Of a stretch of 44,409 bases of DNA, positions 31,994-41,495 are shown in pieces. Both the position numbers and the translations under genes were made by a program. The DNA lies in assembly GCF_900290115.1 (NCBI RefSeq), contig NZ_LT985749.1, positions 483,957-528,365 of the forward strand. Reading direction: 5' to 3'. The notes below the pieces were generated by a model that saw nothing but the letters and a program-made list of their open reading frames with translations, did not search any database and was not told where the DNA came from. Origin of the DNA: Alistipes sp. Marseille-P5061 (lineage in GTDB: Bacteria; Bacteroidota; Bacteroidia; Bacteroidales; Rikenellaceae). Numbering within the stretch: position 1 is the stretch's first letter; the number at the start of each line of letters is the position of its first letter.

Positions 31994-32598
31994 AACATCG
32001 AGCCCTCCCCGGCCTGCTGCTGTTTGGTCTTCACAATCTTCTGGGCGGATTTCGAGAGGTTCTCCTCATCCTCCATGAAGCGTTTGATTTTACGTATGGC
32101 GTCCTCGTACCCCGGTATCTGCACCTTTTCGTACAAGTTCACCTTCTGAGTGGTTTTGCGACGTGCGAAATCCAGAAGCTCCATCTTGCGGTTGTAGACC
32201 TCGTACTCGATGCCCAGACGTGCCAGGCTCTTGAGAATCTCCACTCCGTCGGCATACCACACCGGCGAGGAGAAGAGGTCGTAGGGCTTCTGTTCGAACT
32301 TCACCTCGGAGAGCTGCGGCGTACGGACGCCCGCAATCTTCTGAACCGAAAGTTCGATGTCCGCAATGCGCAACAAGTCCGTATCGAACTCTCCCCACAG
32401 CGACACCATGTAGTCGTAGCGCTGCTTGAGCGCCTCCAACTGCCGCTGGTAGTCGCCGGCGGAGTCCTTCGCCTTCTTGACCTCGGAGCGCAGGGCCGAC
32501 TCCTTGCTCTTGATGGTAGGGAGCGCCTTCTGCCGCATCTTCAGCTGCTTGCCGAGTTCGCCGAGCGAAGTCTTGTTGTATTGAAACTTGATTGCCAT
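31990..32598 (-). CDS. atpD: V-type ATP synthase subunit D
   Basis: 202-residue central-stalk subunit forming a long antiparallel coiled coil that links the A3B3 head to the rotor. N-terminal helix IKFQYNKTSLGELGKQLKMR and C-terminal helix KIKRFMEDEENLSKSAQKIVKTKQQ match the family. It follows subunit B by 11 bases and overlaps the subunit I start by four bases. Confidence 0.93.
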
Positions 32599-32609
32599 TG
32601 CTCCGTAGC

Positions 32610-33929
32610 TTATGCTTTCCAGTATTTCTTGATGAGCTCCTCCTTGATGGCCACCTCCTCACGCGAGAAGTACTTGGCGAAGAGCGTCCAGGCCGTATCG
32701 AGCATCTCGGTGATGCTGATGTTCACGTCGATGGCCAGCAGCTTCTCGGAGTAGTCGTGGGCGAAGCGCAGCGTACGCTCGTCGTAGTCCGAGAGGTCGA
32801 AACCGTTCTCGAGCTTCGTCTTGGCGTTGGCCGCATCGGCGTAGAGGCGCACGCAGGCGTTCATCACCTGGGGGTGGTCCTCACGCGTCTTCTTGCCGAT
32901 AACCAGCTGCTTGAGTCGCGACAGCGAACGGAACGGGTCGACGATGACCTTGCCCGTATCGGAGTCGTTGCGCAGGAAGAGCTGACCCTCGGTGATGTAA
33001 CCCGTGTTGTCGGGCACGGCGTGGGTGATGTCGCCGCCCGAGAGGGTCGTCACGGCGATAATCGTAATCGAACCGCCGTTGGGCAGCTGCACGGCCTTCT
33101 CGTAGATTTTCGCCAGGTCCGAATAGAGCGAACCGGGCATCGAGTCCTTCGAGGGAATCTGGTCCATACGGTTCGAGACGATGGCCAGCGCGTCGGCGTA
33201 GAGCGTCATGTCGGTGAGCAGCACCAGCACCTTCTCGCCCTTGTCCACGGCGAAGTATTCGGCGGCCGTCAGCGCCATGTCGGGCACGAGCAGTCGCTCG
33301 ACGGGCGGGTTCTCGGTCGTGTTGACGAACGAAACGATGCGGTCAAGCGCACCGGCGTTCTCGAAGACCGCCTTGAAGTAGAGGAAGTCGTCGTTGGTAA
33401 GACCCATGCCGCCCAGGATAATCTTGTCGGCCTTGGCACGCAGCGCCACGTTGGCCATCACGGCGTTGTAGGGCTGGTCGGGGTCGGCGAAGAAGGGAAT
33501 CTTCTGACCCGTCACGATGGTGTTGTTCAGGTCGATGCCAGCGATACCCGTGGCGATGAGCTCCGAAGGCTGGATACGCTTGAAGGGGTTGACCGTCGGG
33601 CCGCCGATTTCGCGCGCCTCGCCCTCCAGCTGCTCGCCGCCCTCGAGCGGTTCGCCGTAGGCATTGAAGAAGCGGCCGGCGAGGTTGTCCGAGACGCGGA
33701 GCTTCGGGGGCTCGCCGTGGAAAATCACCTCCGAGTCGGTGGCGATGCCCTCCGTGCCGGCGAACACCTGCAGGGTGACGTTCTCACCCATGATTTTCAC
33801 CACCTGAGCCAGCTTGCCGCCGACGGTGGCCAGCTCGTCGTTGCCGACGCCCGACGCCTTGAGCGTCACCGTGGCCTTGGTGATGTTGTCGATTTTGGTA
33901 TATATCTTCTGAAATGCACGTGTTGTCAT
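32610..33929 (-). CDS. atpB: V-type ATP synthase subunit B
   Basis: 439-residue non-catalytic nucleotide-binding-fold subunit of the A3B3 head. An N-terminal beta-barrel is followed by the central domain with NPFKRIQPSELIATGIAGID and a SYDLAKIYEKA-like segment (LYSDLAKIYEKA), and a helical C-terminus. It lacks a Walker A, as expected for B. It lies 11 bases after subunit A and 11 before D. Confidence 0.96.
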   Translation of the reverse strand: MTTRAFQKIYTKIDNITKATVTLKASGVGNDELATVGGKLAQVVKIMGENVTLQVFAGTEGIATDSEVIFHGEPPKLRVSDNLAGRFFNAYGEPLEGGEQLEGEAREIGGPTVNPFKRIQPSELIATGIAGIDLNNTIVTGQKIPFFADPDQPYNAVMANVALRAKADKIILGGMGLTNDDFLYFKAVFENAGALDRIVSFVNTTENPPVERLLVPDMALTAAEYFAVDKGEKVLVLLTDMTLYADALAIVSNRMDQIPSKDSMPGSLYSDLAKIYEKAVQLPNGGSITIIAVTTLSGGDITHAVPDNTGYITEGQLFLRNDSDTGKVIVDPFRSLSRLKQLVIGKKTREDHPQVMNACVRLYADAANAKTKLENGFDLSDYDERTLRFAHDYSEKLLAIDVNISITEMLDTAWTLFAKYFSREEVAIKEELIKKYWKA

Positions 33930-33940
33930 ATTCTTCCGCT

Positions 33941-35695
33941 TTATTTGGATTGTTCACTCACATACTCCACGATTTGCTTGCGGTAGTTCTCGAACTTCTC
34001 CGACTTCCACTCCGAGTAGTTCATCTGGCGGAAGAGGTTGATGAGTCCCTTGAAGAACTGCGAGCACTGCTCGAAATCGGCGAAGCCGAAGTCCTTACGG
34101 CAGATGTCAAGCACCATCTCGTACATCATCTTCTGACGTTCGATGGGGCAGTTGGCGTCGATGTCGTCGAAGGCGTCCTGCTGCAGGATGACGAAGTCGA
34201 GCAGCTCCGACTTCCAGAAGCGCTCGTGGTACTCCACGGGCACGCCGTCGTCACCCAGGATGTTGATTTGGTCGTTGGCCTCCTTGCCGCGCTGGACAAT
34301 CGTCTTGCCGGCATAGACCATGTCGACCCAGTTCTTGCCGATGTGCTCGTCGAGGTACTCGCGGATTTCGGGATACTCCAGATACTTCGAGTAGGAGTCC
34401 AGCGGGTCGATGGCCGGGTAGCGCTTCGAGTCGGCGCGGCCCTGCGAGAGGGCGTAGAAGCAGCGCGCCGCCTTCTTGGTCGACTCGGTCACCGGCTCCT
34501 TGAGGTTACCGCCGGCAGGCGACACCGTACCGAGGAAGGTTACCGAACCCGTCTGGCCGTTGTAGAGCTTCACCAGACCGGCACGTGCATAGAAGTTGGA
34601 GATGATGGCCGAGAGGTCCATCGGGAAGGCGTCCTGACCGGGAAGCTCCTCCAGACGGTTCGACATCTCACGCAGCGCCTGGGCCCAGCGCGACGTCGAG
34701 TCGGCCATGACCAGCACCTTGAGACCCATCGAGCGGTAGTACTCGCCGATGGTCATACCCGTATAGACCGACGCCTCACGCGCGGCGACGGGCATGTTCG
34801 ACGTATTGCAGATGATGATGGTGCGCTCCATGAGCTTGTGGCCCGTACGGGGGTCGACCAGCTCGGGGAACTCCTTGAAAATCTCGACCACCTCGTTGGC
34901 ACGCTCGCCGCACGCCACCATGATGATGATGTCGGCCTCGGCCTGCTTCGAAATGGCGTGCTGAAGCACCGTCTTGCCGGCGCCGAACGGGCCCGGGATG
35001 AAGCCCGTACCGCCCTCGGCCATGGGGTTGAAGGTGTCGATGGCGCGCACGCCCGTCTCCATCACGCGCGAGGGGCGCGGCTTCTCCGTATAGCAGCGGA
35101 TTGCCTGCTTGACGGGCCACTTCTGGACCATCGTGATGTCGTGGTCATGCCCTTCGGCATCGGTCACCACGGCCACCGTGTCGGTCACCTTGTACTTGCC
35201 GGGAGCCGCCACGCTCTTGACCGTATAGGTTTCGGTCATCGTGAAGGGGACCATAATCTTGTGGGCCACCCACTGCTCCTGCACCTCGCCGAGCCACGAT
35301 GCGGCCGAGACCTTGTCGCCGGCCTTGGCCAGCGGCTTGAACTCCCACAGCGCCTCGAAGTCGACCGGGTCGGTAATCGAACCGCGGGCGATGAACAGAC
35401 CGTCCATCTTCTCGAGGTCGTTCTGCAGACCGTCGTAGTTGCGCGAAAGCATGCCCGGGGCGAGCGTCACCTCGAGCATGTGGCCTTCGAATTCGACCTT
35501 GTCGCCGATTTTGAGGCCGCGGGTGCTGTCGAACACCTGCACATAGGCGTTGTCGCCCACGACCTTGATGACCTCGGCCATCATTCTGGTATCTCCGACG
35601 TACACGTGACAGATTTCGTTCTGGCCCACGGGTCCGTCGGCCTTGACAATCACGATATTGGAGATGATACCGTTTACACGTCCTGTAGTTTTCAT
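33941..35695 (-). CDS. atpA: V-type ATP synthase subunit A (catalytic)
   Basis: 584-residue catalytic subunit. Walker A GPFGAGKT is at 235-242 and the catalytic GER at 263-265, with the A-type bulge domain between about 110 and 190. It hydrolyses or makes ATP at the A/B interface, coupled to ion movement through I and K. It follows the DUF2764 gene by 13 bases. Length is typical. Confidence 0.97.
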   Translation of the reverse strand: MKTTGRVNGIISNIVIVKADGPVGQNEICHVYVGDTRMMAEVIKVVGDNAYVQVFDSTRGLKIGDKVEFEGHMLEVTLAPGMLSRNYDGLQNDLEKMDGLFIARGSITDPVDFEALWEFKPLAKAGDKVSAASWLGEVQEQWVAHKIMVPFTMTETYTVKSVAAPGKYKVTDTVAVVTDAEGHDHDITMVQKWPVKQAIRCYTEKPRPSRVMETGVRAIDTFNPMAEGGTGFIPGPFGAGKTVLQHAISKQAEADIIIMVACGERANEVVEIFKEFPELVDPRTGHKLMERTIIICNTSNMPVAAREASVYTGMTIGEYYRSMGLKVLVMADSTSRWAQALREMSNRLEELPGQDAFPMDLSAIISNFYARAGLVKLYNGQTGSVTFLGTVSPAGGNLKEPVTESTKKAARCFYALSQGRADSKRYPAIDPLDSYSKYLEYPEIREYLDEHIGKNWVDMVYAGKTIVQRGKEANDQINILGDDGVPVEYHERFWKSELLDFVILQQDAFDDIDANCPIERQKMMYEMVLDICRKDFGFADFEQCSQFFKGLINLFRQMNYSEWKSEKFENYRKQIVEYVSEQSK

Positions 35696-35708
35696 CGTAT
35701 GATTGTTT

Positions 35709-36539
35709 TTACTTATTTATCAACTCCTTGCCGTCCAGCTCGGCCAGCAGCCGGTTGAACATCTCGCGACCGCGCGCCGCATCGAGCCGCGCCCAGCGGG
35801 CCACGATGTTGATGCGGACCAGATACGAGAGTATGGCGTTTATATTGAAATAGTCGAACGTCGCCAGCTCGGAGGCCTCCTCCCAGCGGACCAGGTCGAT
35901 TTTGCGCTCCTTCTCCATGAGGTTGGCCTCGTCGGTCATCGCCGCGATGACCGAGTCGATGAAGGGAAGTTCGCCCCGCAGGCCGAAATCGGCGGCCGAG
36001 CTGCGCTGCAGCTGTTCGGCCACGTCGCCTCCCCCCACGACCACCTCCTCGACCGGGCGCGAGGCGGCGCGGGCGGCCAGTGCGGCCATAACGTTGCGCA
36101 GCGTGCGGTCGAATTCGGACCAGGCACGCAGGAAGCGGCTCCGCGAGCGGCGGCAGGCGGAGTAGTAGGCGGCGAAGAGCGTCGTCTCGAAGCGGCGCGA
36201 CGTATCGACCTCCTCGGCCTCCTCGCCTTCGGGGTCGGCGTAGGCCTTCACCACGCGGGCGATGCCCTGCGGCAGACGCGACGGCGCCTTGAGCTCCTGC
36301 TCGAGCTCCTCGCGCGAGAGGTTGCCCAGCGGGTTGTGGGCCGAGCGGCCCGCCCGCAGCGCGAGGATGTTTTCGCAGTCGTAGTAGCCGTAGAGCAGAC
36401 GCACCTCCGAGGCGTCCGACGCGCAGACCCCGTCGAGAATCTCCTCGACGATGCCCTTCGCATCAAAGCCCTTGGTGTCGGCGTCGAGCGCATACTCGCG
36501 CAGTCCGGCGACCAGACTGTAATAGTTCCGCGAGGACAT
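35709..36539 (-). CDS. DUF2764 family protein, ATPase operon
   Basis: 276 residues, soluble, mostly alpha-helical, with YYSLVAGLREY at the N-terminus and a helical C-terminus ending LLAELDGKELINK. I recognise it as the DUF2764 type found between subunits E and A in Bacteroidota V-type operons. Its position is that of the C (d-type) subunit gene in other V-ATPase operons, and no C gene is present, so it may fill the C role; that is inference. It starts two bases after the subunit E stop. Confidence 0.85.
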   Translation of the reverse strand: MSSRNYYSLVAGLREYALDADTKGFDAKGIVEEILDGVCASDASEVRLLYGYYDCENILALRAGRSAHNPLGNLSREELEQELKAPSRLPQGIARVVKAYADPEGEEAEEVDTSRRFETTLFAAYYSACRRSRSRFLRAWSEFDRTLRNVMAALAARAASRPVEEVVVGGGDVAEQLQRSSAADFGLRGELPFIDSVIAAMTDEANLMEKERKIDLVRWEEASELATFDYFNINAILSYLVRINIVARWARLDAARGREMFNRLLAELDGKELINK

Positions 36540-36541
36540 GA

Positions 36542-37159
36542 CTATTCGGCCTTAAAGAGAAGTTCCGACACCTTGTCGCGGAGGTACTCGCCCAGCAGCG
36601 CGTCGAAATCCGCGTCGGAGAACGAGATGTAGTAGCCGCCGTCCTTGGCCGCCACCTTGAATCCGCTCTTCACATCCTTCGAATAACCCACCTCGATGCC
36701 GGCGGCCAGCAGCTCCTTGACGCTTGCGGCGAAGGCGGCATCGAACTCCTTGCGCTGAGCCTCGGGCAGCAGGGCGCGGAGCTCCACCTTGCCAGCGTCG
36801 GCTCCGTTCCAGTTGCGGGCTACGGCCAGCAGCATCTCCTTGAGGAAGGCGGGGTCCGCTACGCTCTGCTTCACCCCTTTCGAGATGCTCCGGGCGACAA
36901 TCGCGCCGCTCAGCTCGGCCTTGATTTTCGAGACGGCCTGCTTGCCGGCGAGCGAAATCTCGGTGAGCGTGTTCTTGGCGACATCCTCAGCCTTGGCCTC
37001 GGCCTGCTTGACGATGCCGGCCGCCTGATTGCGGGCCTCTTCCACGATGGCGGCAGCCTGTGTCTTGGCTTCGGCGACCAGACGTTCCGCTTCGGCGCGA
37101 CCTTTCTCCAGCCCCTCGTCGTAGAGTTTCTGGGTCAATTGTTGAAGTTTGTTTTCCAT
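36542..37159 (-). CDS. atpE: V-type ATP synthase subunit E
   Basis: 205-residue peripheral stalk subunit. Residues 1-90 are a long Ala/Glu/Lys-rich coiled coil (GRAEAERLVAEAKTQAAA); the rest is the globular head-binding domain. It is the first gene of the operon, 41 bases after the -7 box. Confidence 0.92.
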   Translation of the reverse strand: MENKLQQLTQKLYDEGLEKGRAEAERLVAEAKTQAAAIVEEARNQAAGIVKQAEAKAEDVAKNTLTEISLAGKQAVSKIKAELSGAIVARSISKGVKQSVADPAFLKEMLLAVARNWNGADAGKVELRALLPEAQRKEFDAAFAASVKELLAAGIEVGYSKDVKSGFKVAAKDGGYYISFSDADFDALLGEYLRDKVSELLFKAE

Positions 37160-37200
37160 TTTGTTATACAGTTTAATCGTCGATTTTCATTTTGCGCACA

Positions 37201-37208
37201 CAAATATA
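37201..37208 (-). promoter_or_regulatory. -7 box of the ATPase operon
   Basis: The minus strand reads TATATTTG 41 bases before the subunit E ATG. No TTTG lies at the -33 spacing. The 340-base gap 37160-37499 holds this box and the terminator at 37338-37368; nothing else is clear. Confidence 0.7.
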
Positions 37209-37337
37209 GAAAAGTTTCTCCACAAACCGCATCCGAATGTAACAATTTATTCTCCAAAGGAACAATATCGTCTGCAAATCGACAAAATTCGGTCACAGAA
37301 GCTGTCGAACCGCAAGACGGAGCGGCCTGCAGGGGAC

Positions 37338-37368
37338 GAAAAAGGCGGCGGAAGCAACTTCCGCCGCC
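37338..37368 (-). terminator. Terminator of the DUF4301 gene
   Basis: GGCGGCGGAAG (37344-37354) and CTTCCGCCGCC (37358-37368) form an 11-bp stem with a 3-base loop, followed on the minus strand by TTTTTC. It is about 130 bases after the gene's stop. Confidence 0.82.
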
Positions 37369-37499
37369 CGAACTTCATGCGGTCCGAGATATTACCCGGG
37401 TATTTTCCGGGAGGCCTCGCGCGGAGCTCCGCACAAGGTGCAGACGAGGAGCACCGGAGCGTTACGGGGATACCTCTCCGGCAGCCGCACGCCGTCCCG

Positions 37500-38936
37500 T
37501 CACTGCTGATGCTGGGGGCGCAGCAGGTCCTGGACCACCTTCACGGGCGAGAAGGTGGTGATGGGCACGTCGACGAAGATGGTGTTCCAGCGCGCCATGG
37601 CTCCGTTCCAGAGGCCCGGCAGCTCCTGGGCGCGCAGCGGACGGCCGCCGCTCGACTTCGACGAGATGAAGCCCGTCGAGGGGTCGGTGTAGCGCCTCAG
37701 GTCGAACTTCCCGCCCGAGACGTTGCGCACGCCGCAGACCAGGTCCACGGGGTTGAAGTGCGTGGCCTGCTTCATGAGCGGCATGTCGTCGGGCGAAATC
37801 TGGCTCGACTCGGCAATCTGCAGCGACTGCGTGCCGTCGGGGTTGCCCACCCAGAAGGGGCCGCCGCCCGGCTCGCCCTCGTTGCGGACCATGCCGCAAA
37901 GGCGGATGGGGCGGTCGAGCACCGCACGCAGCAGCGCCGCATCGTATTCGGCGGGCAACTTCACGCAGAGGCGCTGCTCGATGAAGCCGGCTACGGCGGT
38001 GAGGTCGGCCGTGCCGGCATCGAGCGCCCGCAGGTGAGCGAAGGTCTCCTGCTGCAGTTCGAGCAGCAGGCCGGCCAGCACTTTCTTATAAAGGACCGTG
38101 TCGCCGCGGCGGGCGTCGGTGGTCACGTTGTCGATGTTCTTGATGAAGATGAGGTCGGCGTCGATGTCGTTCAGGTTCTCAATCAGCGCGCCGTGGCCCG
38201 CCGGACGGAAGAGCAGCGAGCCGTCCTCCTGACGGAAGGGGGTGTTGTCGGGGTTGACGGCGATGGTGTCGGTCGAGGGCTTCTGGACCGAGTAGGAGAT
38301 GTCGTAGCGGATGCCGAAACGCTTCTCGTAGGCGGGAATCCGCGCCGCAAGCAGCGACTTGAACTCCTCCATGTGTTCGGGCGAGACGGTGAAGTGGATG
38401 CGCGCCACGCCGTGCGACGAGGCGTATGCGGCCCCCTCGACCAGATGCTCTTCGGCCGCCTTGCGCGCCCCTTCGGGATAGGCGTGGAAGGTGACCAGCC
38501 CCTTGGGCTTCGAGCCGTAGCCGAGCCCCTCGCCGACGATGCAGCGGACGATGGTCTTGTCGTCGGCGCCGGCCGGCAGCACGGCCTTCAGTTCGGGCCA
38601 GAAGGCGAACTTCTCGATGTTGTCGAGCAGCGTGTCGATGCCCTTGCCGCGCTTGTCCTCGTTGATGAACTCGAAGAGCTCCTTGAACATGCGCGTCGCG
38701 GCGCCCGACGCCGGCACGAACTTCACCACGCCGAGGCCTTCGGCCGCGCGGTCGTAGCGTTCGGCCGCAGCCTGAGCCTCCTCACGGGAGAGCACGCGCA
38801 CGCCGTCCCCGGGCGAGGCGGCGCGGACGACCTTCAGAAAGGGGAATCCCCGGCGGAAATTTTCGAGTTGCTGTTCCACGGCCTCGGTCGTGAGTCCGTG
38901 TTGCTGTATTTGAAGCAGGTCTTCGGAGGTAAACAT
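37500..38936 (-). CDS. DUF4301 family protein
   Basis: 478 residues, no signal peptide. I recognise the Bacteroidota DUF4301 type. The motif PASGAATRMFKE (from about residue 75) resembles the G-x-G-x-R loop of sugar-nucleotide transferases, and RPAGHGALIENL with IFIKNIDNV resembles the substrate loop and acidic motif of UDP-sugar pyrophosphorylases, so a nucleotidyltransferase-like fold is possible; this is inference. The start at 38936 (MFTSEDLLQ) is preferred to an ATG 16 codons upstream, which would leave only about 8 bases after the predicted transcription start and add a Thr/Lys/Pro-rich tail. Confidence 0.85.
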   Translation of the reverse strand: MFTSEDLLQIQQHGLTTEAVEQQLENFRRGFPFLKVVRAASPGDGVRVLSREEAQAAAERYDRAAEGLGVVKFVPASGAATRMFKELFEFINEDKRGKGIDTLLDNIEKFAFWPELKAVLPAGADDKTIVRCIVGEGLGYGSKPKGLVTFHAYPEGARKAAEEHLVEGAAYASSHGVARIHFTVSPEHMEEFKSLLAARIPAYEKRFGIRYDISYSVQKPSTDTIAVNPDNTPFRQEDGSLLFRPAGHGALIENLNDIDADLIFIKNIDNVTTDARRGDTVLYKKVLAGLLLELQQETFAHLRALDAGTADLTAVAGFIEQRLCVKLPAEYDAALLRAVLDRPIRLCGMVRNEGEPGGGPFWVGNPDGTQSLQIAESSQISPDDMPLMKQATHFNPVDLVCGVRNVSGGKFDLRRYTDPSTGFISSKSSGGRPLRAQELPGLWNGAMARWNTIFVDVPITTFSPVKVVQDLLRPQHQQ

Positions 38937-38998
38937 GGGTTTATGGGTTTTGGTTTTCGTTTTCGGTGTTTGGGGACCGGTCATCGGGTTCCGTGTAT

Positions 38999-39006
38999 CA
39001 AAGTTA
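38999..39006 (-). promoter_or_regulatory. -7 box for the DUF4301 gene
   Basis: The minus strand reads TAACTTTG. It is the exact inverted copy of the murB -7 box 12 bases away. Confidence 0.7.
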
Positions 39007-39018
39007 TAAAATAATTCC

Positions 39019-39026
39019 TAACTTTG
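39019..39026 (+). promoter_or_regulatory. -7 box for murB
   Basis: TAACTTTG ends only six bases before the murB ATG at 39033. Transcription usually starts about 5-7 bases after this box, so the mRNA would begin at or next to the ATG. Confidence 0.7.
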
Positions 39027-39032
39027 CACATC

Positions 39033-40043
39033 ATGATTCGAGAATTTGAGCATATCGACCTGCGCGACCGCAACAGTTTCCACGTCGCGCAAACGGCTGC
39101 CCGTCTGGTTGAATTCGAGACGCCGGACGAGCTGCGCGAACTCTTCTCCGCCGGCGCGCCGCGTCAGTGGTACGTCCTCGGCGGCGGCAACAACATACTC
39201 TTCACGCGTGACTACGAGGGGGTGCTCTTCTGCCCTGTGGGCGAGGGCATCACGACGCTCGGCGAGCAGGGCGGCACGGTCCGGCTGCGCGTCGAGGCGG
39301 GCGTCGAGTGGGACGTGCTGGTGGCCTGGAGCGTCGAACGGGGGCTCTGGGGCCTGGAGAACCTCTCGCTCATTCCCGGCAAGGCGGGGGCCGCGCCGGT
39401 GCAGAACATCGGGGCCTACGGCTGCGAGGTGAAGGATGCGCTCGAGAGCGTCGAGATGTTCTGCGTCGAGACGGGCAACATGCTGGTGATGGATGCCGCG
39501 CACTGCGGCTTCGGCTACCGCGAGAGCCTCTTCAAGCATGCGCTGCGCGGCAAGGTCATCATCACGGCCATCACGCTGCGCCTGAGCCGCACGCCGCGTC
39601 CGCGGCTCGAATACGGCGACCTGCAGCGTGAGGTCGAGGCGCTGGGCGGACCCACGCTCGAGCACATCCGCGAGGCGGTCTGCACCATCCGCCGCTCGAA
39701 GCTCCCCGACCCGGCCGTGACGGGCAACGCCGGCAGCTTCTTCAAGAACCCCGTCGTGGAGAAGCCCGTGGCCGAACGGCTGCGCGAGAGCTATCCCGAC
39801 ATGCCGCTCTACCCCGCCGCCGACCCGACGAAGGTGAAGCTGGCGGCCGGCTGGCTCATCGACCGCACCGGGCTGAAGGGGTACCACGAGGGGCGCGTCG
39901 GCGTGCACGACCGCCAGGCGCTGGTGCTCGTCAATCTGGGCGGCGCCACGGGCGGCGAGGTGCTCGCCTTCGCCCGCAAGGTGCAGGCCAAGGTCCACGA
40001 GAAGTTCGGCGTGGCCATCGACACCGAGGTGAACATCCTCTGA
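39033..40043 (+). CDS. murB: UDP-N-acetylenolpyruvoylglucosamine reductase
   Basis: 336-residue FAD enzyme of cytosolic peptidoglycan precursor synthesis, reducing UDP-GlcNAc-enolpyruvate with NADPH to UDP-MurNAc. FAD-binding loop VLGGGNNILF (48-57), NIGAYG (125-130), GYRES with Arg163, catalytic Ser235 in GNAGSFFKNP, and Glu332 near the C-terminus as proton donor. It has the type I arrangement. The start at 39033 (MIREFEH) fits the family; the TTG three codons earlier lies in the promoter box. Confidence 0.97.
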   Translation: MIREFEHIDLRDRNSFHVAQTAARLVEFETPDELRELFSAGAPRQWYVLGGGNNILFTRDYEGVLFCPVGEGITTLGEQGGTVRLRVEAGVEWDVLVAWSVERGLWGLENLSLIPGKAGAAPVQNIGAYGCEVKDALESVEMFCVETGNMLVMDAAHCGFGYRESLFKHALRGKVIITAITLRLSRTPRPRLEYGDLQREVEALGGPTLEHIREAVCTIRRSKLPDPAVTGNAGSFFKNPVVEKPVAERLRESYPDMPLYPAADPTKVKLAAGWLIDRTGLKGYHEGRVGVHDRQALVLVNLGGATGGEVLAFARKVQAKVHEKFGVAIDTEVNIL

Positions 40044-40146
40044 GCAAGACACCGGGCGGGGCCGCCCCGGCGGCCCGCCCCACTACCGAATCCCGACGCG
40101 GCGCCGAGGCTCCGCGCCACACACCTGCAACCGAACCCTTTTGCCT

Positions 40147-41493
40147 ATGGCACATCTTCTGGACTCCTTTCAACGCTACATCGCCGTAAACGAACTGCTT
40201 CCCCCGGGCGGACGCGTGCTGCTGACCGTCTCGGGCGGCGTGGATTCGATGGTCATGCTCACGCTCTTCATCCGCAGCGGCTACGAGGTGGGGGTCGCCC
40301 ACTGCAACTTCCAGCTGCGCGGCACCGAAAGCGACGAGGATGAGGTGCTCGTAGCCCGGCAGGCCGCCCGCTACGGCGTCCCCTGCTACAACCGCCGCTT
40401 CGACACGGCCGCCGAGATGGAGCGTACGGGCGAATCGATGGAGATGGCGGCCCGCCGCCTGCGCTACGCCTGGTTCGACGAGCTGAGCCGTCAGTACAAC
40501 TATCCGGCCATCGCCGTGGCGCACCATGCCGACGACTCGATTGAGACCTTCTTCATCAACCTGCTGCGCGGTACGGGGCTGCGCGGGCTGACGGGCATCT
40601 CGACCCAAATCGGCCGCGTCATCCGCCCGCTGCTCTTCGCCTCGCGCAAGGAGATTCTCGAGTTCGCCGTAGCGGAGCACATCCCCTTCCGCGAGGATTC
40701 GTCGAACCGCTCGACCAAATACCTGCGCAACAAAATCCGGCTGGGGCTCATCCCCCGCATCCGGGAAATCAACCCCAAGTTCACGAGCCTGATGCGGAGC
40801 AACATCGCCCGTCTGACCGACGCGCAGCTCTTCATCAACCACGGCATCGAGCGCATCCGCGCCGTGGCGGTCACCTCGGCCGACGGGCTCGACACGATTC
40901 TTCTCGACCGCATCGACCCGGCCTTCCCGCGCAACTTCGTGGTCTACGAGCTGCTCAGCTCGGCCTACGGCTTCAAGGGCGACGTCATCGACTCGCTCTG
41001 CCACGCCCTGGACCACGGGACGACGGGGCGCCGCTTCTACTCGCGCGAATATGTCGCCTGCACCGACCGCGGCAACATCGTCGTGGGGCCCATCCCGGCC
41101 GGCGACGACTGCATGACCACCGTCGAGCGGGGGGCGCCGCGCAGCTACTGCGGCAATTCGGTGCTCTACTTCGAATACTGCGACATCGACACCATCGAGA
41201 ACTTCGGCGTGCCGGAGCACATTGCCCAGGTCGACGTCGACAAGCTCCGCTTCCCGCTCACGCTGCGCCGCTGGCGTGAGGGCGACTGGTTCATCCCCTT
41301 CGGCATGACCGGCCGCAAGAAGCTGAGCGACTTCCTGAAGGACGCCAAGGTCTCAGTGGCCGAGAAGGGGCGGCAGTTCGTGCTGCTCTCGGGCGACGAT
41401 ATCGTCTGGGTGGTGGGGCGCCGCATCGACGACCGCTACCGCCTCACGCGCGAGACGGAGAACGTGCTGCGCATTACCAAGGAAATTGTCTGA
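40147..41493 (+). CDS. tilS: tRNA(Ile)-lysidine synthase
   Basis: 448 residues. It ligates lysine to C34 of the CAU anticodon of tRNA-Ile2, changing decoding from AUG to AUA; essential in most bacteria. The PP-loop SGGVDSM is at 29-35, with the HHADD and RGTGLRGLTG motifs of the N-terminal domain and the substrate-binding C-terminal domain. The start at 40147 (MAHLLDSF) is used rather than the TTG two codons before. It follows murB after a 103-base GC-rich gap and precedes holA by two bases. Confidence 0.96.
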   Translation: MAHLLDSFQRYIAVNELLPPGGRVLLTVSGGVDSMVMLTLFIRSGYEVGVAHCNFQLRGTESDEDEVLVARQAARYGVPCYNRRFDTAAEMERTGESMEMAARRLRYAWFDELSRQYNYPAIAVAHHADDSIETFFINLLRGTGLRGLTGISTQIGRVIRPLLFASRKEILEFAVAEHIPFREDSSNRSTKYLRNKIRLGLIPRIREINPKFTSLMRSNIARLTDAQLFINHGIERIRAVAVTSADGLDTILLDRIDPAFPRNFVVYELLSSAYGFKGDVIDSLCHALDHGTTGRRFYSREYVACTDRGNIVVGPIPAGDDCMTTVERGAPRSYCGNSVLYFEYCDIDTIENFGVPEHIAQVDVDKLRFPLTLRRWREGDWFIPFGMTGRKKLSDFLKDAKVSVAEKGRQFVLLSGDDIVWVVGRRIDDRYRLTRETENVLRITKEIV

Positions 41494-41495
41494 AC

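Noticed and set aside
38937..38984. Upstream ATG for the DUF4301 gene
   Set aside because: It adds a Thr/Lys/Pro-rich 16-residue tail and would leave only a few leader bases; the next Met fits the family start better.
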